The position numbers were made by a program, and so were the translations under genes. Shown in pieces: positions 1 through 12,152 of a DNA stretch of 33,094 nucleotides; position 1 is the first letter of the stretch; each line of letters opens with the position of its first letter. The notes under the pieces were generated by a model, which was given only the letters and a program-made list of their open reading frames with translations, made no database searches and was not told where the DNA came from. This stretch comes from Purshia tridentata (taxonomy: Eukaryota > Streptophyta > Magnoliopsida > Rosales > Rosaceae), in NCBI GenBank assembly GCA_003254885.1, contig QANT01006646.1:1-33094 (forward strand). Reading direction: 5' to 3'.

Positions 1-6
1 ATTTTT

Positions 7-43
7 GTCGAAATTTCCGTCGAAATTTCCATCGAAAATTTCC
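7..43. repeat. short tandem repeat, 12-13 bp unit
   Basis: Three adjacent units (7-18, 19-30, 31-43) share the core TCGAAATTTCC; the third has one extra A. The repeat is cut by the window edge, so its full length and any link to a larger element cannot be judged. Confidence 0.7.
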
Positions 44-300
44 ACAAAACCGAAATTTAACTCCTTGATTACAGTTGAATTTTAATTATACATGATTATT
101 TTTAAGATATATTAGTTAGAAGCCATTAAAAACAAACACGCTGAGTAATAAACTACTGATTTTCTATTCTTTATTATTAAACCTCAATCTTCTCCACCCA
201 CTGCGTCATAATCTCCCCACACCCCCCGCCCCTCTTGATTTTCTAGTTCTACTTAGTTTCCATTGTCAAATACTATTCACTGTTGTTTTGAATTAATCTA

Positions 301-664
301 GGTATCGGAAGAAGCATACAAATGTTGAGCTTTGAGCTAAAGGCCATCAAGAACTGGGCAAGGCAGATTCTTCGAGGCTTACACTATCTACATTCTAACA
401 ATCCTAGATTACAACATATTTGTCAAAGTAAATAATTGAGAAATTAAAATTGGAGATCTTGGATTGGCAATAGTCATGCAGCAACCTACTGCTCACAATG
501 TGATTGGCACTCCGAAATTCATGGCTCCAGAGCTTTATGAAGAGGAGTATAATGAATTAGTCAACATTTATTATGTTGGCATGTGCATGTTAGAAATGGT
601 GACCTGTGAATACCCTTATAATGAATGTAAAAATTCAGCACAGATTTATAAGAAAGTTACCTTT
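301..664 (+). pseudogene. WNK-type protein kinase fragment, decayed
   Basis: The stretch translates, in shifting frames, to the C-terminal half of a plant WNK (with-no-lysine) Ser/Thr kinase catalytic domain. Visible blocks are [18 protein letters not shown], then NIFV, then [35 protein letters not shown], and [18 protein letters not shown]. It looks like one old exon: it starts after an AG at 299-300 and ends at a GTAAG at 665. It cannot be functional. The frame shifts around 330-336, the HRDLKCD catalytic-loop block is deleted near 408-412 with a further frame change, and TGA at 437-439 replaces a glycine-region codon. The conserved DxYSFG after the APE motif has become NIYYVG. No N-terminal kinase lobe, other exons or C-terminal WNK region is seen nearby. 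It is best explained as a relic of a WNK gene or a captured fragment. Confidence 0.82.
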
Positions 665-734
665 GTAAGTTTTTGATCGCCTGCAATGCTCGTCATGTAT
701 CATAGGGCGATATTCATAGTCTTTAGAGTCGTTA

Positions 735-2035
735 AGAGTTACACTTCTAATGTAATTTTTTCATTTTTAAAGTGTAATTCTTATTGAGTTAAGATTTAGT
801 TTTGGGTTTTTGTTGAGTTACATTTTGATTTAATTTTTATGCAAATGTGCCAAAACCTCCAAATTAGAGCTAGAATATTCTTAAACCCCAGCTTATATTA
901 AACTCTCCCCAAACTCCCTGTTATGAACTTAATATCTCCCAAAACCCCTTAGTCAACTAATATCCAACTAAGTTTGACTTTTATTTTTATAATATTCCAA
1001 TTATAACCCTAGATAGAATATAACCACATTTATATTTCTCTCTCGCTCCCTACAATTTGCATTTACTCTCTCTCCTCTACATTCACTTTCTCTCTCTCCC
1101 TGCGCAACTGTGTCGGAGCTTTGTCCACCGTCTGGTGATGACTGACGGTGAGACTACCATGGTCACCTTACTCTCCTTGCGGCGAACACGGTAGTACCCA
1201 CTGATCATCCAACCGACCCTCAACAGCAGCGGAATAACTCCAAACTGCACCGAAGCCTCTGCCGGCGATCTACCTTTTCCAACAGTGTGGCTGTCTAACT
1301 CTGGCACCAATAGCTTCCTCTCTTCATGCTGAGTCTCTCCATGCCATTCCTTTACTCCGATGACTACTGAGCACGATGTTGCGAAGCTCCAAAGGCTGCG
1401 GTTTCTCTTAGAGTTTTCCGGCAATTGCAGCGGCTGTTGGCCTCGACTTAGGTATCAAATTGAATCCCCTCAGCTTTATCTTGCTATTGGTGTTGAAAGA
1501 ATGGTAGAGATGAATTTTTTAGTGTAACTAAATCAGTTTCAGTGTAACTGAATCAGTTTCAATGTTACTAAAATTTTTTAGTGTAATTATATGTTTGAAA
1601 TTCAGTTTTAGTAGTATGCGTGTAATTTTAATTAATGGCTTGTTGTATTAGTGAAACTGAATGTATGTGTGTGATTGTGTTAGTGAACGTATGTAGTTTT
1701 GATATTCAGTTTCAGTATAACTGTTTTTCAGTGAAGGTGTAACTGTTTTTAGTGAAAATGTAACTGTTTATAAAATATAGTTACACTGGGCGCGCGTCAG
1801 TGCACACGTCAGAGTGTCAGAAAGGTAAAAGAGACATTATATGTTTTAGGAGGTTTTGGAAGAGTTTCTAATTGGGTGGGGGCTTAGAGAATTTTTTTTG
1901 GTAGTTAGGGGGTTTAAAAAAAATTGCATTTAATTTTTTTGTTCTAACGTCATATGTCAAGAGTTACATTTTATAATTTCGTAGAATTACACTTTACTTA
2001 ATTTTTTTCTTAGGATTTTTTTGTTTTTTGTTTTT
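735..2035. mobile_element. candidate degenerate DNA transposon with long imperfect inverted repeats
   Basis: Two regions are imperfect reverse complements: about 760-925 and about 1838-2000. Shared blocks include AAAGTGTAATTCT (768 region against the complement of the 1970-1990 region), an ATGCAA block followed by AAAC-C-rich sequence, and a block close to TTAAACTCTCCCCAAACTCCCT. By eye the arms are roughly two-thirds identical. Subterminal DNA on both sides is full of a short motif, GTGTAAYT or its complement (for example near 1521, 1541, 1738 and 1757), as in many plant DNA transposons. The interior (about 1040-1440) is less AT-rich and has no recognisable protein. No transposase is seen and clean ends or target duplications were not found, so the family (MULE-like?) and the boundaries are uncertain. 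The rest of 665-2778 is AT-rich with no gene seen. Confidence 0.4.
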
Positions 2036-2603
2036 ATATTTTTATAGCTGAATTTTTTTTTTTGCTTAAAAATATATTTTGTGGCTTATTAATAAGGAAC
2101 TATATTTTTTGTGGCTTAAAAATAAATTAATTTAAAGTTTGGATTTATGACTAAAAAATATAATAAGTTATGGCTTATTAATAAAGTACTCTTATTTTTA
2201 AACTTATATATTTTTTTTTAAAAGGTCGCATTAGTTAGAAAAATGTTTATTGGATTTAGTTAGTTTTAGAAAAATATTGCAAGGCCTCCAGTTCCCAAGC
2301 CACAAGTTTTTGCATTTAGTTAGATGCAGTTGGGCAGATTTTGCAAGCAACCTTATTTTTGCTGTTAACAAGTTCACAATCTTTGAGTGGCCATAATTAG
2401 TCCCCCATGATGATAGAAATTAAGCGAGGATGAACTTTTCTGTTGGTTTTCATAAATAATTATATACAATCATAAATTTATCGTATTAGCTAAGCATCTA
2501 TCTGTGATTAGCTTGCTTTGTAGTAACTACTGCTGTACTAATTGATACGATTTCATGACAAGGAGATGTAAAAAAACTAAACTTTCACAAAAATGTAACA
2601 AAA

Positions 2604-2611
2604 ACACGTGG
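2604..2611. promoter_or_regulatory. G-box/ABRE-like element upstream of the alcohol dehydrogenase-like gene
   Basis: ACACGTGG lies about 170 bp upstream of the chosen ATG at 2779. CACGTG is the core bound by plant bZIP and bHLH factors. Between it and the ATG is a GA-rich stretch (about 2699-2752), typical of a plant 5' leader. Function here is inferred only. Confidence 0.35.
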
Positions 2612-2778
2612 GTAAGAGGCCAATTAGTCGTAATTGGTGTCTTTAATTTAGGAATGCATTATTTATTCCACCTACTCCAAATTAATTTATAGTTGGACAG
2701 AGTGTGAGAGAGAGAGAGACGCTGAGACTCTGAGACTGAGAGTGAGTGAGGGAGACTGTTTTTTTTGTGGTGGTCGCT

Positions 2779-5229
<2,451 letters not shown>

Positions 5230-5235
<6 letters not shown>

Positions 5236-5497
5236 GTTACTGGTATTAGTAACAGCATTTACTTAAAATGCACTCTATTATAATAAAAAAGCATGTAAGG
5301 TTGTGTTTAAACAAGTAACTACCATCTAAAGACATGAATTCTGAAACCATATGCTATTAAGTGGAGCTCTGGCTAGGTTTTCTTATGTATGAGGAATGAG
5401 TACGTTATTCTATTAGTTACAGCCTTTACTTACACATGTACTCTATAACAGAAAGCATTTAAGGACCTCTAAACACATGAATTGAAACCATATGTTA
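5230..5497. repeat. imperfect tandem duplication in the 3' region of the ADH-like gene
   Basis: Copy 1 (about 5230-5356) starts at the last coding codon and stop. Copy 2 is about 5398-5497. Shared blocks in the same order are GAGTAMGTTA, TATTAGTWACAGC, TTTACTTA, ACTCTAT, AAAGCAT, TAAGG, CATGAATT and GAAACCATATG. Copy 2 is about 27 bp shorter through small deletions. It fills almost the whole 298-bp gap between the convergent ADH-like and ceramidase genes and probably lies in 3' untranslated sequence. Confidence 0.65.
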
Positions 5498-5533
5498 GAA
5501 GGGTACGCATGTAGGAAAATACTAAACAGATAT

Positions 5534-8500
5534 TTAAGACACTCCAAACCCACTAGATGCGCCAGTGAAGTAGATGTTGGGGGAGTCCTTGGTTTTCTTT
5601 GATGAACCAAAATGCCTAAGCCTGTACACCCCTGAATTTGCATCCCTTGGTATTTCCCATTCTATGGTTGCTGTGCCATATAAGCTACTGTTATCTACTT
5701 TCCACTTGAAAAACAGGCAGAAATCATCATCGTCATAAACTGGTACCCAGTCTTCCCCTTGAAGCATCTCTACCACTGCAAATGTACCTTCTGTCAATAG
5801 GTCATAGCTTGGGTTTGCACTCCAAAATGTGGCACTTGGTCTATCTCCCTTTTTGAATGAGCCACTTTTAGGCAAAAGGATATCTTGTTTCATATCTCCA
5901 AAGTTTGTACGTGGTGGAGGCGAGTCTCCAAAAGGTCCAAGTAGGAGTCTGAGTTGTACAGAGGAAAGATCTGGTGGTGAGGGACCTTTAGAAATGATTT
6001 TTTCTCCCTTTGCCATTGCTGTGGCTAATTTCTCAAATTCTTGGATGTATGCTGATAATGTGTGAGGACCATAGAGAGTGGAAGCAGCCTGCAGATTCCA
6101 TTATGTTTTGAAAAATCCAGCTAAAATTCTTTAAGTTAAGTAATTGTTTCCCCAGGATTCATTTAGGAGAACCTCATGCCAAACCAATTAAAGAGATGAA
6201 TTTTGCCTATAGGACGAGTATGTACCTCATATCGTTGTTGTGTGTACTCCTCGAAAGTTGCAATATATTGCGAGTAAGTGTTTGTAAGGCCTGCTATTAC
6301 AATGTGGGTCTCCTCATCAAATTCGCCATTACTGTTACTTATCAATGTCTCCTTGACTGCCTCCCTTAGCCACCGCCCCGCCATTGTTGTGAATTCTGCA
6401 AGGCACAGTAGCTTAATCAGTTAAAGCCATTATAGTACTGCTGTCAACAGGTCTTGTGATGGTGAGCTCATGTAATGGTGGCTGTTGGTATTAATATGCC
6501 ACTTGTGAGGAGTAGTCCGAGTTACTGGATTTGTAAAGATGGCTATGCGAATTGTGAAAGAGTATACCAACCTCCTGGGACAGAAAGTATGATCAGTTTC
6601 CCCAATCTAAGCATTTGAATAGGAAGAATTGCAGGCTGCATGTGAAACATAAGGTTACAATAATTAGACATATATATATATATTTCTCTGCCTGCTACCA
6701 TATATAGTTTCTAAGTTGTTCAAATCATATGTATGAAGAAGAAAACTATCCTAATCACTTGTTATAAGAGGAAAACACCAAGAAAACTGTGTGCTCAAAC
6801 AATGAGTATCTATCATCCATGTAATCATTGTAATGTGATACAAGTGAATGTGCTGATCCAGTCTTACCGCCCATGCATAAGGCTCGAACATTTCGCCAGT
6901 GTCGAGCAGAACTGTCTTGGGCTTTTGGCAGTCTACTTGATATTGGCTAGGTTCTTTTAGTGCATCCCTCAGCTTTCTCCAAACCTCATTGATCTGAGAA
7001 CAAAACCACAGTAATTAAGTAAGCACTATATAAGCAGGGTGAGAGACTCAGAGTACAGGACTAGCCCACTAAGCCCAGTAGGAAAGATTACTATATACTA
7101 GTGTACATACTACAGATAGAGCTTAAGATTAAAAACAAAAGTGGTTGTTGCTGAATGCTCACCTTTGTATCACCTTGTTGGAAGCCGAAGGCACCAGGTC
7201 CATCTGTAGTCCCAGCGGCAAAACCAGGACCAAGTGCAGCAGGACATGTTTTAACCTTCCTGTTTCCATCTAGTTTGACCTCAATATTCGTAAAGTTTAT
7301 GTACACGTGACGATAATCAATCTTCCCGGTCAATTGGTCTGTAGCCGATGCAAATAGATCAACAGCCTTTTGGAATTGTCGCTCCCCTATAATTTTGGTG
7401 CTTAGTATTTCATCTGGGTACCTGTGGCAGGAGATGAGAAAAATGAAGCTCAGTTGAAGCCCATGTGATTAATTTAGGTTAAGAAGTAGGTAAATACCCA
7501 GGTCCACGGCCAAGACAAAGCTGGTCATTGCCGTGGCATGAGAACCGATTGAAGTCGCAAGGAATCGGTGCAAAATGCTCCAAGCACATTTGCTGTCACA
7601 TCTCCAACATTGGATTGGCAAAAGGCTCCCACGAAAAGTGAGCCATCGTTCTTCCTCACCTTAAACTCTTGGCTGCTTGTTTTACCGCAGGGCTTTCCTC
7701 CCGTGGCTTTGATGCTTTTCGCCTTCTTAATTAATGACGTACTTAGCGTGCCGTCTTCTTTAATATCTATAAAATAATTATAGCAAAACATACATATATA
7801 ATTAGTGTTACTGATCGATCATGATTCATGATGTGGTTTCAACTTTAAAGAGGAACTTACGTAGTAGTAGTAGTACTGCTTACTTGGTGTGTAAGATGTA
7901 GTTGTGGAGAGAGATTTGGTGATATTGGAGCAGTAGTCCTCAAAGAATCTAGCAGCGGCACCTTTGTTGTCACCACTGATGAGCTTGTTGTTTTTGCTCA
8001 TGGAGGTTCCATGAGTGGCAAACCAGTTGAATGCTCCAATGCTCTTCCCGCTTTCACCATCCACAAACTTGAGCAGAGTCATCAGCGTATCAACGTTGCT
8101 CGGGTAACGAACTCTCTCCTCCGCCGGGTTTAGCAGATAAGCACTTGGACTTCTGTTTATTCCAGCATTTACCACATCCCCTTTGTTGATGAAAATAGAA
8201 CCAGGCTTGAGGTTTTGATGAGCCTGAACAATGCTCTGCTCAATTGCATTCACAATGGCATCGAACGATGGCTGGACAAAGCCCAGAGATGTTATAGAGT
8301 AAACCAGATACTGCAAATAACCCCCAGGTCCTGCGTGAGTGTGAATCCCACTGATCGCCACATTTTCCTCGGTATATAAATTTCCAAACCTTAAAAAAAA
8401 AACAAGGAAATTAGAGTTTATTAATTAATTAATAATTAATAATTTGATTGGATGCACCATGAAGCACCTTGATTTGAGTTTTTCCATGACTTTAATATTA

Positions 8501-8808
8501 ACGAGTTGTGAAGCCATCCCTGCGTCAAGATTGACAAAGGCAAACCTTGGACCTTGAGAATTAGCCTGGGCTACAATGAAAGTCCTAACCCTGAGTCGAA
8601 AATGTACTCCCGCTGTGGTTTGGTCCAAGTTGGCATAGCCCATCATTATCACCCCAGCTGCGGGGCCTGTCATGTCATAGCTTCCCACTCCAATCAAATA
8701 CTCGTCTCCGCCACTGCAATGGCTCACTCTTGTACAAACACCTAAACCAATAATAAGTGATAAAAATAGTAGTGCTTTTGGGTACTCTTCCATGCTGCTT
8801 CTCATCAT
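5534..8808 (-). pseudogene. neutral ceramidase gene with a frame-breaking deletion and altered active site
   Basis: Neutral ceramidases (EC 3.5.1.23) hydrolyse ceramide to sphingosine and a fatty acid; plant forms are secretory and membrane-associated. Eight exons were placed on the minus strand: 8808-8468, 8389-7884, 7766-7498, 7421-7163, 6993-6868, 6635-6572, 6395-6226 and 6088-5534. Restoring the missing bases would give about 765 aa, normal for the family. A hydrophobic signal-peptide-like segment follows the start (ALLFLSLIIGLG). Zinc and active-site regions are kept: GIHTHAGPGG, NWFATHGTSM, VPGEFTTMAG and TNTYSQY. Two defects sit in exon 3. Near 7560 the text runs DS then straight into CDFNR one frame over, consistent with loss of 8 nt (family: DSGKPCDFNR or DTGLPCDFN). 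Also, the family motif NVGDVSPN reads NVGDVTAN, so the nucleophilic Ser is Thr (codon 7594-7596). No intron can explain the shift. All other splice sites and frames are intact, so the decay is recent, or this allele or assembly is faulty. The first in-frame ATG is at 8808; a second Met follows directly. Confidence 0.8.
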
Positions 8809-9121
8809 TGAATGAATCAACTTCTACGTGTACGTATATAAAGCTTCATGACTATGAGTATGAGATCAATATATTTATTTCTTCTGTTTCGCACAATTAA
8901 ATATTCTCCTAGTTATAGTATATAATGGCTCTGACTTCCATCGATGGCTTAGAGTTGGAGGTTGTCCGTTCGCCAGAGCCAGAGGGGTTAGAGTTGGCGC
9001 AAGACAAGAGCTGCAAGAGCATCTCTTCTTTGGTTGCTCCGCAATTTGCATGCAAGAAATCGAGATGGACAAGATTTGCCCTTGTCCATTTTGTGGGCAA
9101 TACGTACCTTTAGCCGGCTAG
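8809..9121. other. upstream region of the ceramidase gene with an unassigned GC-richer patch
   Basis: 8925-9113 is less AT-rich than its surroundings and is open on the plus strand (62 codons from ATG) and largely on the minus strand too. I recognise no protein in either strand, and no splice partner is obvious. It may be a gene relic or the ceramidase leader. It ends a few bases before the TRIM insertion at 9122. Confidence 0.3.
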
Positions 9122-9467
9122 TGTTGAGAGATATCCCACATTGAAGATGTGAGGACCTTGCTAGTGGTTTATAAGGGTTTGGGCTACTCCTCCCATTGCC
9201 AATTGGTTTTGGGATGGATGCCTAGATTTCTTCATGGTATCAGAGCAGGTTATACATGTGATGCGCCTAAACGGCCACACGTGCTCCCACGTCACCCAAT
9301 ATAAATTGTCCACGTGTTAGGCTTGAAATGATGCCACACGTGCGGGGCGTGTTGAGAGATATCCCACATTGAAGATGTGAGGGCCTTGCTAGTGGTTTAT
9401 AAGGGTTTGGGCTACTCCTCCCATTGCCAATTGGTTTTAGGATGGATGCCTAGATTTCTTCAGCTAG
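9117..9467 (+). mobile_element. complete TRIM (terminal-repeat retrotransposon in miniature)
   Basis: The element is 9122-9462 (341 bp). The LTRs are 9122-9234 and 9350-9462, each 113 bp, beginning TGTTGAGAG and ending TTCTTCA. They differ at two positions (GAGGACC against GAGGGCC; TTTTGGGA against TTTTAGGA). Directly after the left LTR is TGGTATCAGAGC (9235-9246), the standard primer-binding site complementary to initiator-Met tRNA. The 115-bp interior codes for nothing and ends in a purine-rich GCGGGGCG before the right LTR. A perfect 5-bp target duplication GCTAG flanks it (9117-9121 and 9463-9467). It has no gag or pol, so it moved using enzymes of another LTR element. The LTR text resembles TRIMs common in Rosaceae, from memory only. 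Confidence 0.95.
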
Positions 9468-10417
9468 TAGCTCTGTGCTGTATCGCTCAGTTTTTGTTGT
9501 TACCGTTGCATCTCATTTAGTTGGTGCCTAGAATTTTATTTTATTTTATTTTTTGAATGGGAAGCTAAAACTCTCTAAATCAAACAAATTATGGCTTAGT
9601 TTTTTAAATTTCCCACCTGACAAATGATTAAACGGGACCTACAAAGCCCAGCCAAACCATCCAAAAGCAGATGCTCATAGAAAGAGGAGATGAGTCCTGA
9701 GGCCCAAATTCAATGACTAAAGTTGCAAATTGCAATAGCCTAGTGAGTGTTTGAGCCACATGGAACTGAAAGCGACTTGATACATGAATATTGGTTTAAA
9801 TTTTAAATATGAATTCACCCGACATGAGTATATATGGACCCACTTACAAATGTTGTAACAGCACCCATTCCTACTTTAAAAGCTTTGATAAATGATACCT
9901 ATTATATTTTCTTATGAAATTCTCATAAAATGATTTCTTTGACGAAGGCTAAACAATTCAAATCATAAAATAACCATTTCAAATATTTTTAGATTAAAAT
10001 ACTTCTTATATCAACATTTTTTAGCTATATTAGCCTATTCAACTATAATCTTCATTTGTGATTTGAGGTTAGCCTAGTTAGCTGAGAACAAAAACTCCTC
10101 CTTACACACTCGATTTAAACCCTCCCCTTTCTCTTGTAATAAAAAAATTATAATCTTGATATATTCGACTATAATTTCATGTGACATATGCTTACTTTAA
10201 AGTCTCATTTGAAAAGAAAAAATTATTTATTTTTTTATTTGGAAAAGAAGAATTTGAACATAAAATTTCTTATAACATTAAGAAGGAAAGTACTACTAAA
10301 TTAATAACAAGTTGATTTTTTTTTCTTCTTTTTAATTGATAAACATGGTGAAGATAATATACTAATCCTATGATAATTGACAAGTACCATGTAAATATCA
10401 TTTTTTTAGATTTCAGT

Positions 10418-10485
10418 ACCTGCTCGATGTTTTGGTCAAAAAAAAAAAAAAAAAANAAAAAAAAAAAAAAAAACCTGCTCGATGT
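10418..10485 (+). mobile_element. very short poly-A insertion flanked by a 13-bp target-site duplication
   Basis: ACCTGCTCGATGT occurs at 10418-10430 and again at 10473-10485. Between the copies lies only TTTGGTC plus about 35 A with one ambiguous base (N at 10456). A poly-A run closed by a duplicated target is the mark of LINE-machinery retroposition, here almost completely 5'-truncated. The N warns that a sequence join error could mimic this. Confidence 0.65.
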
Positions 10486-11015
10486 AATTAATGGGGTTGG
10501 GGTCACCAAAAATTCAAGATGAGTTATGAGTGTCATGACTTTAGCCACAAAAGTATGAAGTTGAGACATCAAAATGTGGGCCCAAAGTAAAATTTACTTA
10601 TGTCATATATGATATATGCTAGAAAAGCTTAGGAATAAGGATATACGGTTCCACAAGCTTCGTGTCACTCCTTTTGGGTCAATGCCGCGCTATTTACACT
10701 GATTGTGGGCCTGTGGTGGGAGAGACCCTCTCTTTTTTTTGGTCAAGAAAAAGCAAATTAGTTGAGACTTATAGTTGAGAGATACTGAGATGGGACAAAA
10801 TTCATGGTTGTGCATCGCAGACGTCTAAATCACTATTTAAATTAATTCATTCCACCAAATACTGGACACAATTTTGGATGCTTCCTAGATTTTTGTTTTT
10901 GTCATACTTTTTAGAATTCATCCCTCCAAAAATTTTTATGCGTCTCACTTAGTATAATCAATTTAACATTAATAATATTTATTGATTCAAGAATTTTTTT
11001 GTAGAGTATATGATT

Positions 11016-11177
11016 AATAAAATTTATTTATATTATGAGACATACATTGATAACATATATTCATGAATTTTCTAAATAATATTATTATGATATATATATA
11101 TAATTACATTACACATTAATTATATTGAATAACATTTATTTATATTATAACACATATATTAATTACATTCATGAATT
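11016..11177. repeat. AT-rich direct repeat, two imperfect copies
   Basis: Copies at 11016-11069 and 11128-11177 share AATAAMATTTATTTATATTAT, then similar AT-rich sequence, and both end in ATTCATGAATT. No coding content. Confidence 0.5.
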
Positions 11178-12152
11178 AAGTCATGACTAAATTGACGGAA
11201 TATCTTTCTAGGAGTACTTAGATTGAAATATTTTGAATGTTGCATGATTAAGACAATGGGTAAAAATGAAGGTAATTTAGCTAAGATTTGTCCTTATCTT
11301 TACATATTAGTCTATCTAAATTGCAGGATTGACGGAACAGCTCATGAGTCCCGGGAGCCCAACTCAAGATGAAAACGTGGCAACATTAATTCTAACGAAC
11401 ATTTCCACATTTTGTGTCAAGATTCATCCATACGTACCATATGGTAGTACTAAAAAATTGTTGCGTGCATATATATATATAACCAAGTCACTGACATTCC
11501 TTGGTCTCAAGACTCTTAAATTCTTTTTCTTTTTTTTGCTAGAGGTCTCAAAGCCTCTAATTCAAGCCAACCACCTCAACATCTTGCATGCACTACTACT
11601 CACTCAATCTCTCACTCTCTCACACACACATATGTGCATTCTGTTTATATTATAATATATCGATCCCCGTAGGCCTAAGGCCTGATTAGGACAATTGAAG
11701 TGGATTAGACCAAAAGAAGAAAATTAAAGTGGATCCTTACTCTCTTGTTCGGAATGCATCATCATCTACTTGCAACTTAATTAATTAATAATTAGTCTAT
11801 GGTAATCCAAATTAAGCGTAAAACAACATACATAGAAAAGGAATAACAAATATATCTTATTAATAATGTTCAGATCACAAACAAAAGAAGGAAATCATGA
11901 CTTTTTTTTTCTTCTCAAAACATAAATTAAAACTCATCAATCGTAATTAAACAAACTTATACATAAGCACATACAGAGGGACTACATATGCTTTTTTTTT
12001 TTTTTCTCGGAAGAAAAAAGGAGTAAACTCATGACATAAGAAATGATCAAATGAACAAAACAAGCCACACACCATGATATCATGATTCTGTCTGATAAAC
12101 AATATCATCATATCATACAACAACATGTATTAATTGTTGCGTAGGTTGTTAA

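Larger units (their letters stand above)
9463..12152. other. AT-rich intergenic DNA, no gene seen
   Basis: About 2.7 kb lies between the TRIM and the dehydrin 3' end. Open stretches here are short, low in complexity and match no family I know. It holds a (TTTTA)n tract near 9533-9554, the poly-A insertion at 10418-10485 and the AT-rich direct repeat at 11016-11177. The last few hundred bases before 12153 should include the dehydrin 3' untranslated region. Confidence 0.6.

Noticed and set aside
1083..1424. 113-codon open frame on the minus strand
   Set aside because: No family resemblance, lies inside the suspected transposon and shows no splice context or leader.
8809..8820. Upstream start for the ceramidase at 8820
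   Set aside because: The codon there is TTG; the first real ATG of the frame is at 8808.
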